From Caryophanales bacterium (lineage in GTDB: Bacteria > Bacillota_I > Bacilli_A > RFN20 > CAG-826), in contig JALEUF010000206.1 of NCBI GenBank assembly GCA_022781015.1, positions 1 through 25,191 on the forward strand: a stretch of DNA of 25,191 nucleotides, given 5' to 3'. Numbering within the stretch: the first letter of the stretch is position 1; each line of letters opens with the position of its first letter. The notes under the pieces are model-generated. The model did no database searches. It saw only the letters and a program-made list of their open reading frames with translations, and was not told the DNA's origin. Made by a program: the position numbers and the translations under genes. This document shows, piece after piece, positions 15,252-22,367 of this stretch.

Positions 15252-15539
15252 TTATTTCTTAGCAGCTTGGTCACCGACGTTATTTCCATGGTGGCCAGGG
15301 AAGGTTCTGGTTGGGGCGAATTCGCCAAGTTTGTGTCCAACCATGTCTTCAGTAACATAAACAGTAATGTGTTCATGTCCATTGTAGACAGCGAATGTTT
15401 GTTCGACGAAGGCGGGATAGATCGTCGAGCGGCGAGACCAGGTTTTGATGATCTCTTTCTTTCCGGACTTTTGGAGGGCTTCAACCTTCTTGAGAAGGTA
15501 TTCATCCACGAATGGTCCTTTTTTAAGTGAACGTGACAT
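15252..15539 (-). CDS. rpsS: 30S ribosomal protein S19
   Basis: Head protein contacting S13 and the large subunit. MSRSLKKGPFVDEYLLKKVE, then TWSRRSTIYPAFVEQTFAVYNG and GHKLGEFAPTRTFPGH are diagnostic; 95 residues is normal. It follows rplB after 15 nt and precedes rplV by 11 nt. Nothing unusual is seen. Confidence 0.98.
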   Translation of the reverse strand: MSRSLKKGPFVDEYLLKKVEALQKSGKKEIIKTWSRRSTIYPAFVEQTFAVYNGHEHITVYVTEDMVGHKLGEFAPTRTFPGHHGNNVGDQAAKK

Positions 15540-15554
15540 GTTCTATCTCCTTCC

Positions 15555-16391
15555 TTACTTCTTATCCGACTTACGTCTTATTATTAGACGAGTGGAATTC
15601 TTCTTAACGTGGCGGGTCTTGACACCTTGGCTACGCTTACCCCATGGGGTACGTGGGGCATCGCGTCCGACAGGGCACTTACCTTCTCCACCACCGTGAG
15701 GGTGATCATTTGGGTTCATGGCAGAACCACGGACTGTTGGGCGGACGCCCTTCCAGCGGGTCTTACCAGCTTTACCTAAGTTAATTAAGTTATAATCTTC
15801 GTTACCGACAATACCGATGGTAGCACGGCAATTCTTTAATAACTTTCTCATTTCTGTAGAGGCAAGACGGACAATGACATAATTTCCATCAATGCCAAGT
15901 ACCTGGGCGCTAGTTCCAGCGGCACGGCACATTTGAGCACCTTTGCCTGGTTGAAGTTCTAGATTATGAACGAAGGTACCTTCAGGAATGTTTTGAAGTT
16001 CGCAGCAGTTTCCGACTTTGATATCGGTTGCTTTTCCAGAAACAATCTTGTCACCAACTTTTAAGCCTTGTGGTTCAATGATGTAGGCTTTGACCCCATC
16101 AGCGTAGCAGATTAAGGCAATGTTAGCGTTTCTATTTGGATCGTATTCGATGGCTTTGACGGTTGCTGGGATATCATCCTTAACACGACGGAAGTCAATG
16201 ATACGATAACGGTTTTTGTTTCCTCCACCAATGTGGCGGCAGGTGATGTGACCCTGATTGTTACGTCCGCCCGTATGTTTCTTAGGGGCGAGTAGCGATT
16301 TTTCAGGAGTCGATTTTGTGATGTCCTCGAAGGTAGAGTTTGTCATGGAACGTCTACTCTTCGTATATGGACGGTAGGTTCTAATAGCCAT
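15555..16391 (-). CDS. rplB: 50S ribosomal protein L2
   Basis: Primary 23S rRNA binder near the peptidyl transferase centre. It shows AIRTYRPYTKSRRSMT, KKHTGGRNNQGHITCRHIGG (in parts), GVKAYIIEPQGLKVGDKI and the C-terminal TVRGSAMNPNDHPHGGGEG, which includes the conserved histidine region. Length is 278, as usual. AGGAG lies 6 nt before the ATG. It is separated from rplW by 64 nt that contain a 9-bp hairpin, the largest gap in the upper half of the operon. Confidence 0.98.
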   Translation of the reverse strand: MAIRTYRPYTKSRRSMTNSTFEDITKSTPEKSLLAPKKHTGGRNNQGHITCRHIGGGNKNRYRIIDFRRVKDDIPATVKAIEYDPNRNANIALICYADGVKAYIIEPQGLKVGDKIVSGKATDIKVGNCCELQNIPEGTFVHNLELQPGKGAQMCRAAGTSAQVLGIDGNYVIVRLASTEMRKLLKNCRATIGIVGNEDYNLINLGKAGKTRWKGVRPTVRGSAMNPNDHPHGGGEGKCPVGRDAPRTPWGKRSQGVKTRHVKKNSTRLIIRRKSDKK

Positions 16392-16417
16392 TTTTTTCTC
16401 CTATATTAGACTCTTTA

Positions 16418-16443
16418 TCTATATATCCTTATTTATATATAGA
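16418..16443 (-). repeat. 9-bp perfect hairpin between rplW and rplB
   Basis: TCTATATAT and ATATATAGA are exact reverse complements separated by 8 nt. It is in the 64-nt gap between the rplW stop (16456) and the rplB ribosome binding site. No T-run follows it on the minus strand, so it is not a standard terminator. RNase III-type processing or an mRNA-stability role is possible; it is A+T-only in most of the stem, so thermodynamic strength is modest. Confidence 0.6.
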
Positions 16444-16455
16444 ACGGTGGTTTCC

Positions 16456-16866
16456 TTACTCTTTGAACAAGTCGATGGCTTGACCTTCTTCAATGGTGAC
16501 AACAGCTTTCTTGAATCCGGCGATTGTTCCCTTGTAGCGTCCGCCTCTAGTTGTTTGCTTGGCTCTTTGATTAGAGACTTTGACATCAACAACCTTGACT
16601 TGGAATATATGCTCGAATGCTTCCTTGATTTCAATCTTGTTGGCGTTAGAGGCAACTTTGACTGTAACCTTGTTGGCATTTTGCATAAGAGCCATGCTCT
16701 TTTCAGTGATGTGAGGAGCCTCGATAACCTTGAAGTCATGAGCAGTAGCCTTTGGGAAGGTTACTTTCTTTTCTTCAACCTTGGCTTCCTTAGTCTTCTT
16801 GGCTTTCTTGGTTTCCTTCTTAGGGGCAACTTCGGTAGCCACAACTTCTTTAACTTCTTCAGCCAT
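16456..16866 (-). CDS. rplW: 50S ribosomal protein L23 with N-terminal extension
   Basis: Large-subunit protein at the tunnel exit, docking site for trigger factor. The core from about residue 44 has FKVIEAPHITEKSMALMQ and VKVASNANKIEIKEAFEHIF (in parts), VKVVDVKVSNQRAK. Residues 1-43 are an added Lys/Glu/Ala-rich stretch; normal length is 93-100. Two Met-Ala-Glu-Glu starts in this operon (L22 and L23) are alike. It begins one nucleotide after rplD; GGAGG is 12 nt upstream, slightly far. Confidence 0.96.
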   Translation of the reverse strand: MAEEVKEVVATEVAPKKETKKAKKTKEAKVEEKKVTFPKATAHDFKVIEAPHITEKSMALMQNANKVTVKVASNANKIEIKEAFEHIFQVKVVDVKVSNQRAKQTTRGGRYKGTIAGFKKAVVTIEEGQAIDLFKE

Positions 16867-16867
16867 A

Positions 16868-17506
16868 TTACTTCAAAGCCTCCTCGATTTTCTTTATTCC
16901 GTCCTTAGAAACAACAATGTTTTTGAAGTTTAGGACATCGTAAACGGCGATATTGTCAACTTCGGTAAGACCGACATTAGCAATGTTTCTAGCAGAGAGG
17001 ATCAACTTGTCGTTTTCACCATCGACTACTACTAAGGTCTTTCCTTCGACTTTCATTGACTTTAAGGCAAGGGAGAATTCCTTGCTGGAAGCCTTTTCAA
17101 GTTCGAGTGAGTCAACAACTACTAGGCCATTATTTGCCTTTTCTGATAAGACAGCGCGTAAGGCAAGGTTATGGGCCTTCTTGTTTTGGGATAACTTGTA
17201 ATTTTGGTTGCCATCTGGTCCAAATACAGTTCCACCACCAACCCAGATTGGCGACTTGCAGTCACCAGCACGGGCACGGCCGGTTCCCTTTTGTCTCCAT
17301 GGCTTCTTGTTGGTTCCATGGACTTCGTGACGCTTCTTGGTTTTAGCAGTAGCTTGACGAAGGTTTGATTGATAAACGGTGACAGCGTCTTTGATGACTT
17401 GTGGATTGGCATCCTTGACACCGAATACAGAAGCAGATACTTTGATTGTTCCGGCTTCTTCGCCTTTGAGGTTAATAACCTTTAATGAAACAGTTTTTTC
17501 AGCCAT
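16868..17506 (-). CDS. rplD: 50S ribosomal protein L4
   Basis: Lines the exit tunnel with L22. The tunnel loop motif KKPWRQKGTGRARAGDCKSPIWVGGG (in parts, about 66-91) with GGGTVFGP is diagnostic; 212 residues is normal. In enterobacteria L4 is the autoregulator of the S10 operon through the mRNA leader; the structured leader found upstream of rpsJ here makes the same question relevant. It is 2 nt after rplC. Confidence 0.98.
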   Translation of the reverse strand: MAEKTVSLKVINLKGEEAGTIKVSASVFGVKDANPQVIKDAVTVYQSNLRQATAKTKKRHEVHGTNKKPWRQKGTGRARAGDCKSPIWVGGGTVFGPDGNQNYKLSQNKKAHNLALRAVLSEKANNGLVVVDSLELEKASSKEFSLALKSMKVEGKTLVVVDGENDKLILSARNIANVGLTEVDNIAVYDVLNFKNIVVSKDGIKKIEEALK

Positions 17507-17508
17507 GG

Positions 17509-18210
17509 TTATTCTCCTTTCTTGCTAGCTTCTTCCTTGGCAGCAACATCAAGGATTTCCTTGACTACTGGGGTACGGAATTGCTTCTTGACTGGGGAGC
17601 GAAGCATGACAATGGCCTTCTTTGGTCCTGGGACACCGCCCTTGACTAAGATGTAGCCCTTTTCAGGATTGCTCTCGATGATTGTGACGTTGAGGATGGT
17701 AACTTGTTCTGGTCCCCAATGTCCGGACATTTTCTTTCCTGGGATAACACGGTTGTTGTCACGGCCATTGTTAGCTAAGGAACCGATTTGCCTATGGTAA
17801 CCGGAACCATGTCCTTTAGGTCCGATATGGTGATGGTACTTCTTGATGGTACCGCTGTAACCATGACCTTTGTTATGGCCGATGATGTCAACTACTTCAC
17901 CAGTCTTGAATAAATCGCAGGTAAGAGTTTCGCCAACATTTTTGCCATAAACTTCGTCGCCCTTTAATTCATACATTGCTTCTTTAGTGGCGACTCCAGC
18001 TTTCTTGTAGATGCCCTTTTCGGCTTTGGTTAAGTGGCGTTCGGCCTTATCTTCATAACCAACTTGGATAGCTTCATAGCCATCTTTTTCTTTTGTCTTC
18101 TTGCCGATGATAACGTTTGGGAGCACCTCAATGACGGTTACTGGATACATTGTTCCGTCTGGGGCAAAGACCTCGGTCATGCCCATTTTTCTTCCGATGA
18201 TGGATTTCAT
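17509..18210 (-). CDS. rplC: 50S ribosomal protein L3
   Basis: Early-assembly large-subunit protein reaching towards the peptidyl transferase centre. It starts MKSIIGRKMGMTEVFAPDG and has VDIIGHNKGHGYSGTIKKYH (in parts), GPKGHGSGYHRQIGS and MSGHWGPEQVTI. At 233 residues it is about 20 longer than usual, with a Lys/Glu C-terminal tail. It lies 14 nt after rpsJ with AAGGAGG in the gap. Confidence 0.98.
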   Translation of the reverse strand: MKSIIGRKMGMTEVFAPDGTMYPVTVIEVLPNVIIGKKTKEKDGYEAIQVGYEDKAERHLTKAEKGIYKKAGVATKEAMYELKGDEVYGKNVGETLTCDLFKTGEVVDIIGHNKGHGYSGTIKKYHHHIGPKGHGSGYHRQIGSLANNGRDNNRVIPGKKMSGHWGPEQVTILNVTIIESNPEKGYILVKGGVPGPKKAIVMLRSPVKKQFRTPVVKEILDVAAKEEASKKGE

Positions 18211-18224
18211 GAATTAGGTCCTCC

Positions 18225-18536
18225 TTATAACTTGATGTCGATTTCAACACCAGAAGGTAAATCTAATCTTCTAAGTTGTTCGACGGTTTCTTTTTGTGGG
18301 TTGGTAATGTAAATCAACCTCTTGTGTGTGCGGATCTCGAATTGTTCACGTGCGTCTTTATATTTAAATGTTGCACGGAGAACGGTGTAGACCTGCTTTT
18401 CTGTTGGTAGAGGGATTGGCCCCTTTACACCAGCTCCGGTAGTCTTGGCTACTTGTAAGATCTTTTCGACGGCTAAGTCTAGAATCTTGTGATCATAAGC
18501 CATTAAGCGTACGCGGATCGCTTTTTCTTTTGCCAT
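18225..18536 (-). CDS. rpsJ: 30S ribosomal protein S10
   Basis: Head protein and, in many bacteria, also transcription factor NusE. It shows RVRLMAYDHKILDLAVEKI, then GPIPLPTEK and the KRLIYITNP stretch; 103 residues is normal. It is the first gene of the operon. AGGAGG (18544-18549) is 7 nt before the ATG, and a leader of about 125 nt with a multi-part stem separates it from the promoter at 18669-18697. Confidence 0.98.
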   Translation of the reverse strand: MAKEKAIRVRLMAYDHKILDLAVEKILQVAKTTGAGVKGPIPLPTEKQVYTVLRATFKYKDAREQFEIRTHKRLIYITNPQKETVEQLRRLDLPSGVEIDIKL

Positions 18537-18662
18537 GAATGTTCCTCCTATGACTTTTTTCAGGCTTCTTAACGTTTGCTCAATGCGAATTCCCTGACCA
18601 CCTTATCATGACAACGCCTGTAGGTGTGTCAGCAACCTCGCATTTCAACGCAAGCGCCAGCG
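18537..18662 (-). promoter_or_regulatory. Structured 5' leader of the S10 operon
   Basis: The predicted leader can fold into a long stem: a 7-bp outer helix AATGCGA/TCGCATT (18638-18644 with 18582-18588), then inside it CTGAC/GTCAG and CACC/GGTG separated by one bulged A, closed by an apical loop of about 20 nt. A further ACGC/GCGT hairpin lies near the 5' end. The stem ends some 30 nt before the AGGAGG. Such leaders of r-protein operons often bind a product of the operon; which protein would bind here cannot be told. I do not recognise a named leader family. Confidence 0.55.
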
Positions 18663-18668
18663 TGAAAA

Positions 18669-18697
18669 AATATACCCACTCACGTGCGCGTAGTCAA
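18669..18697 (-). promoter_or_regulatory. Promoter of the S10-spc-alpha operon
   Basis: TTGACT (18692-18697) and TATATT (18669-18674) are separated by exactly 17 nt on the minus strand, a near-consensus sigma-A promoter with start near 18662. The spacer contains CACGTG. The rest of the gap up to the queH stop (18698-18829) holds an 11-bp palindrome CGATGGCATCG (18772-18782) and the palindrome at 18809-18825, but no convincing terminator for queH. Confidence 0.85.
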
Positions 18698-18808
18698 CAA
18701 CAAATTTACAAATATTTTCGAATTGATGCCCACTTTTGACTAATTTTAGGTAATAGGCTAAATTAAAAGTCCGATGGCATCGAAACAACTTACAAAAACA
18801 TCATTTTA

Positions 18809-18825
18809 TTGTGCACGGTGCACAA
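18809..18825. repeat. 17-bp perfect palindrome after queH
   Basis: TTGTGCACGGTGCACAA consists of two 8-bp arms around one central base and begins 4 nt beyond the queH stop. With a one-base centre and no T-run it is a poor RNA terminator, so a dimeric-protein DNA site is the more natural reading. It is about 110 bp upstream of the S10 promoter. Confidence 0.65.
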
Positions 18826-18829
18826 ACTT

Positions 18830-19510
18830 TTATATTTTTTCTTGTTTATTTTGGTTTTCTAGTAGTTCTTTGTTCTTCTTGTTTTCTTCCCTGACTAGAT
18901 ATTCCCTATAAGAAAGGTAGCAGCCGCAATATTGCTGGGCATAAAGATTATAGAATTTTCTCATTTCGCTAACCTTATCTTGCCCCTTGTTCTTTTTAAA
19001 GTCACTATAGAAATATTTGGTGTTCGGATGCAATTTCTCTAATTTTTTGCCAATTTCATTGAGTTTTTGGGAATTTTTTTGCCTTGAAACTGTCATTACT
19101 GTCGAAAAATACTGATATCCATTATCTTCTGCGAATTGATAAGCCTCTGCCATTCTTTTTTCATAACAGGCAAAACACCTCTCCCCACCTTCTTTTTCTC
19201 CTTCATATTGAGAAAGGAATTGGTTATATTCCTTATTATCATATTTAGGGATGATGAGCTTAACGTTATATCCATAATCCCTTTTAAAATATTCAAGGAA
19301 CTTTTTTAATTCCTCTAGGCGACGGCTATATTCTTGCTCAGGAAAGATATTTGAATTGTTGTAATAGATCGTTACATCAAAATGAGGGCAAAGGAAGGTA
19401 AGAGGAAAAGTAGAGCAAGGACCGCAGCAAGCATGAAGGAGCATACTTGGTCTTCCTTTAACTTCCTTTAATTCCTCTAGACTAACTAGATAATAATTAA
19501 TCTTATCCAC
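18830..19510 (-). CDS. queH: Epoxyqueuosine reductase QueH
   Basis: Catalyses the last step of queuosine synthesis in tRNA, reducing epoxyqueuosine; it is an Fe-S enzyme unrelated to the cobalamin-dependent QueG. The 226 residues show the vicinal C28-C29 with C32 (HACCGPCS), the YYNNSNIFPEQEY motif at 49-61, C112-x2-C115 (ERCFACYEKRM) and C195/C197 (YCGC). It begins with GTG (19508-19510), one nucleotide after the queA stop, with GAGG 6 nt upstream. It closes a queT-tgt-queA-queH operon, which fixes its role. The Lys/Asn-rich C-terminal 20 residues are outside the core. Confidence 0.96.
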   Translation of the reverse strand: MDKINYYLVSLEELKEVKGRPSMLLHACCGPCSTFPLTFLCPHFDVTIYYNNSNIFPEQEYSRRLEELKKFLEYFKRDYGYNVKLIIPKYDNKEYNQFLSQYEGEKEGGERCFACYEKRMAEAYQFAEDNGYQYFSTVMTVSRQKNSQKLNEIGKKLEKLHPNTKYFYSDFKKNKGQDKVSEMRKFYNLYAQQYCGCYLSYREYLVREENKKNKELLENQNKQEKI

Positions 19511-19511
19511 T

Positions 19512-20573
19512 TTAATCCTCTAGATTCTTTGAATAATCGTATTTCCCATATATAAACATAGCATCCCCAAATGAGAAGAAACGATATTTCTCTTCGACTG
19601 CGTGTTTATAACAAGATAATGTGAAATTCCTACCCATAAAGGCTGATACAAGCATTACTAATGTTGATTTAGGTAAATGGAAATTAGTAATCAAAGCGTC
19701 TACTGCTTTATATTCGTAACCTGGATTGATAAATATTGAAGTATCTTCAGATGCAGCAACAAATTTGCCATATTTCCCATAAATGGATTCTAGGGTTCTA
19801 ACCGAAGTTGTACCTATAGCAATTATTCTTCTTCCTTCAGACTTTGCCTTATTTAAAATAGAAGCAGCTTTTTCATCCATATGGAAGAATTCAGAATGCA
19901 TGACGTGATCTTTTGTATCGCTTACTTTTACTGGCCTAAAAGTTCCTAGCCCAATGTTTAAAGTAATGTCCACCACTTCACACCCCATATCAATGATCTT
20001 ATCGAATAGTTCTTTAGTAAAATGGAATCCTGCGGTTGGGGCTGCTGCTGATCCAGGTACTTTAGCATATACGGTTTGGTAATCATCATTATTGGAAATT
20101 TGCTTTTTGATATATGGAGGAAGAGGCATCTTGCCTAGACGTTCTAAAACCTCAAGGAAAATACCCTCATAAATAAACCTCATATGACGTATTCCTTCAG
20201 GAAGGACTTTGACACATTCGCACCTAAGCGAACCGTCTCCAAATGATACATGGGTCCCCTCTTTTACAGAATGGGCGTTGCCAACAAGGCATTCCCAAGT
20301 ATCTTTTTCTTCTAGTTGTTTCAAAAGGAGGACCTCGCAATGTCCTTTTGTTTCTTCTTTCGTTCCAATTAATCTAGCAGGTATGACTTTTGTATTATTT
20401 CTAACCAAGACATCGCCTGGCTTCAAATAGGGAATAATGTCCTTAAAAAGCTTGTCTTCATAAGTCTTATGTTCCCTATCTACCACCAATAACCTGCATT
20501 CATCTCTTTTAGAAGATGGAGACTGGGCGATTAAAGATTCAGGTAAATCAAAATCAAATAAATTTATATCCAT
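19512..20573 (-). CDS. queA: S-adenosylmethionine:tRNA ribosyltransferase-isomerase
   Basis: Transfers the ribosyl part of S-adenosylmethionine to 7-aminomethyl-7-deazaguanine in tRNA to make epoxyqueuosine. Family blocks are clear: FDFDLPESLIAQSPSSKRD, VRNNTKVIPARLIG, YQTVYAKVPGSAAAPTAGFH (about 168-187), HSEFF, GTTSVRTLES, and NFHLPKSTLVMLVSAF near 295-310. At 353 residues it is full length. The ATG overlaps the TAA of tgt (TAATG) and queH starts 1 nt after its stop. Confidence 0.98.
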   Translation of the reverse strand: MDINLFDFDLPESLIAQSPSSKRDECRLLVVDREHKTYEDKLFKDIIPYLKPGDVLVRNNTKVIPARLIGTKEETKGHCEVLLLKQLEEKDTWECLVGNAHSVKEGTHVSFGDGSLRCECVKVLPEGIRHMRFIYEGIFLEVLERLGKMPLPPYIKKQISNNDDYQTVYAKVPGSAAAPTAGFHFTKELFDKIIDMGCEVVDITLNIGLGTFRPVKVSDTKDHVMHSEFFHMDEKAASILNKAKSEGRRIIAIGTTSVRTLESIYGKYGKFVAASEDTSIFINPGYEYKAVDALITNFHLPKSTLVMLVSAFMGRNFTLSCYKHAVEEKYRFFSFGDAMFIYGKYDYSKNLED

Positions 20574-21700
20574 TAGAAACCCTTCTTAGAGCCGAATTTT
20601 GCATATACGTGCTCTTTATATTCCTTAAATCTATCTTCGGCGATAGCTTTTCTAGCACCTTCGACAACCCTTATTAGGAAGCGTATGTTATGAATGGAAT
20701 TCAATGTCTTCCCCAATTCTTCATTAACCTTATATAGATGATGCAAATAGGCCTTAGTGAAATGGGTGCAGGTATAGCAATCGCATTCATCATCAAGAGG
20801 AGTGAAATCTTCTTTATATTGGGCGCGTTGGATATTAATCCTTCCATGAGTCGTTAATAAAGCCCCGTGCCTAGCTAATCTAGTAGGAAGGACGCAGTCA
20901 AACATATCAACCCCGTTTTCAATCCCTTCAAGAATATAATCAATTGATCCTACTCCCATTAGGTAACGTGGTTTATCAAAAGGAAGATACCTAACCGCAT
21001 CTTTAATCATTTGGAAGCAGACTTCCTTCGGCTCTCCAATAGAAGTACCTCCAATTGAATAGCCTGGGAAATCTAAAGTTGCGAGTTCCTTAGCGCAATA
21101 TTCCCTTAAGTCTGTATAGGCGCCACCTTGGACAATTCCAAATAAAGCTTGGTCTTCTCTTTTATGTGCCGCTAATCCTCTTTTAGCCCATCGTATCGTT
21201 CTGTCGGTAGACTTTTTTGCATAATCATAAGTCACTGGGTAAGGGATGCATTCATCAAATGACATGATGATATCCGCCCCAAGGGCTTCTTCTATAGCAA
21301 TTGCAACTTCAGGGGAAAAGAATTCTTTCCCTCCATCGATTTCATTCCTGAACATGACCCCTTCTTCGCTTATTTTCCTTCTTTGGGCAAGAGAAAATAC
21401 CTGGAATCCACCAGAATCAGTTAATATTGGCCCATGGTAATCCATGAAATTATGTAGTCCACCGGCTTTTCTTACTATTTCTTCTCCTGGTCTAAGGTGA
21501 AGATGATAAGTATTGGCTAGAATTACTCCAGAATTACATTCGCTTACTTGCACTGGAGTCAAACATTTTACTGTAGCATTAGTGCCTACTGGCATAAACA
21601 TTGGGGTTAAAACATCTCCATGCCAAGTATGCAAAATACCGTTCCTAGCTTTAGAGGAAGAATCAACGTGAGTTATTTCAAGATAGAATTTTTTGCCCAT
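20573..21700 (-). CDS. tgt: tRNA-guanine transglycosylase (bacterial type)
   Basis: Exchanges guanine 34 for preQ1 in tRNAs with GUN anticodons. The base D95 is in DSGGFQ, the nucleophile D268 in DCVLPTR, and the zinc ligands are C306, C308, C311 and H337. GGTSIGE lies at 218-223 region. Length 375 is normal. No ribosome binding site is visible before the ATG (21698-21700); instead TACAAT (21708-21713) lies 7 nt away, suggesting a leaderless transcript besides readthrough from queT. Its stop overlaps the queA start. Confidence 0.98.
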   Translation of the reverse strand: MGKKFYLEITHVDSSSKARNGILHTWHGDVLTPMFMPVGTNATVKCLTPVQVSECNSGVILANTYHLHLRPGEEIVRKAGGLHNFMDYHGPILTDSGGFQVFSLAQRRKISEEGVMFRNEIDGGKEFFSPEVAIAIEEALGADIIMSFDECIPYPVTYDYAKKSTDRTIRWAKRGLAAHKREDQALFGIVQGGAYTDLREYCAKELATLDFPGYSIGGTSIGEPKEVCFQMIKDAVRYLPFDKPRYLMGVGSIDYILEGIENGVDMFDCVLPTRLARHGALLTTHGRINIQRAQYKEDFTPLDDECDCYTCTHFTKAYLHHLYKVNEELGKTLNSIHNIRFLIRVVEGARKAIAEDRFKEYKEHVYAKFGSKKGF

Positions 21701-21707
21701 GGAGATG

Positions 21708-21736
21708 ATTGTATATATTTATTTGCTAAATATAAA
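21708..21736 (-). promoter_or_regulatory. Possible internal leaderless promoter for tgt
   Basis: Within the 38-nt queT-tgt gap, TTTATA (21731-21736) and TACAAT (21708-21713) are 17 nt apart, and the ATG of tgt begins 7 nt after the -10. The region is A+T rich, so a chance match is possible; the exact spacing and the missing ribosome binding site are the support. Confidence 0.4.
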
Positions 21737-21738
21737 GC

Positions 21739-22251
21739 CTACCAAACAAAATCGCGATGTTTTATTGGGTCTAAGACGTTCATAAACCCTTTATTTCGTT
21801 TCATTAGCATAAAGAACGCATAGCCAATTATCATCGAAATTGTTTCACCTGCCCCAACCATGCCAGATTGATAGAAATATTCACTCCAAGGGATATCTAA
21901 TAACCAACACAATTCGGTCCCTACTACAAAGGCATTGATGGCAATTGGATATAAGCATGCGATTAATAAAGAAGGCGAAGCAAAAGCTATGAGGGTGCAG
22001 CTAATTAATGTAGCAGCTGTCCCGATTAATATATCTGGCCAGCCTAATGTAGACTGCAAATTAGCAAGGAAACAACCAAGTGTTACACCTATTATAAAAT
22101 CTGGCCTAAAGAAACATAATAGACCTAGAATCTCCGCAATCCTAACTTGGATTGTTCCAAAAGAAATGCTTTGGAGCAAGAAACAAAGCAAAAAATAAAT
22201 CGCTCCAACGATTCCATTTTGGGCGATTTTTAAAACGGTTTTATTAGACAT
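21739..22251 (-). CDS. queT: Queuosine-precursor ECF transporter substrate protein QueT
   Basis: Membrane S-component that would bind a queuosine precursor (preQ1 or relatives) and use the shared ECF energising module, whose genes are not in this window. The 170 residues form about five to six hydrophobic helices. VRIAEILGLLCFFRPDFIIG (37-56), then GCFLANLQSTLGWPDILIGT and a Gly-Glu in the last third (GAGETISMIIGY) match the QueT family pattern. It heads the operon and is preceded by a preQ1-type riboswitch with AGGAGGA 6 nt before the ATG, which supports preQ1-linked specificity. Confidence 0.92.
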   Translation of the reverse strand: MSNKTVLKIAQNGIVGAIYFLLCFLLQSISFGTIQVRIAEILGLLCFFRPDFIIGVTLGCFLANLQSTLGWPDILIGTAATLISCTLIAFASPSLLIACLYPIAINAFVVGTELCWLLDIPWSEYFYQSGMVGAGETISMIIGYAFFMLMKRNKGFMNVLDPIKHRDFVW

Positions 22252-22255
22252 GATT

Positions 22256-22299
22256 TGTCCTCCTGATTTTTTTACGCTGGGTACCGAGGTAACAGCGGG
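22256..22299 (-). promoter_or_regulatory. preQ1-I type riboswitch upstream of queT
   Basis: On the minus strand CGCTG (22293-22297) pairs with CAGCG (22275-22279) around a 13-nt loop TTACCTCGGTACC, followed by TAAAAAAATC and AGGAGG. This follows the preQ1-I plan: P1 stem, UU-start loop, a loop triplet (CCU) that pairs with the 3' tail (AGG), a cytosine just after it to pair with the ligand, and an A-rich tail filling the minor groove. Here the tail partner is the Shine-Dalgarno itself (22258-22264), so ligand binding should reduce translation of queT. The downstream genes fit exactly. Confidence 0.85.
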
Positions 22300-22300
22300 C

Positions 22301-22312
22301 TAGATTATATAC
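22301..22312 (-). promoter_or_regulatory. Extended -10 promoter of the queuosine operon
   Basis: The minus strand reads TGG-TATA-TAAT with TATAAT at 22304-22309 and an upstream TGG as in extended -10 promoters. No good -35 is found; the region at the expected place belongs to the preceding terminator. The predicted start falls at about 22297-22298, the first base of the riboswitch stem. Confidence 0.6.
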
Positions 22313-22322
22313 CAAATAAAAT

Positions 22323-22353
22323 AAAAAAGGCACCCATTTCTCAATAGGAGCCT
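22323..22353 (-). terminator. Intrinsic terminator of the kinase-like gene
   Basis: AGGCTCC (22347-22353) pairs with GGGTGCCT (22328-22335) with one U-U mismatch and an 11-nt loop, followed by six T (22323-22328). It starts 15 nt after the stop of the 22368 gene and insulates the queT promoter just downstream. Confidence 0.8.
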
Positions 22354-22367
22354 CCTTTACTTCTAAA

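Noticed and set aside
14810..15262. Long plus-strand open frame opposite rplV
   Set aside because: It is the complement of the Lys/Ala/Glu-rich L22 extension, giving an Ala/Leu/Ser-rich shadow; the minus-strand frame has a family core and a ribosome binding site.
18772..18782. CGATGGCATCG with following T-rich bases as queH terminator
   Set aside because: The centre is one base, so the RNA stem would be only about three pairs; too weak to call.
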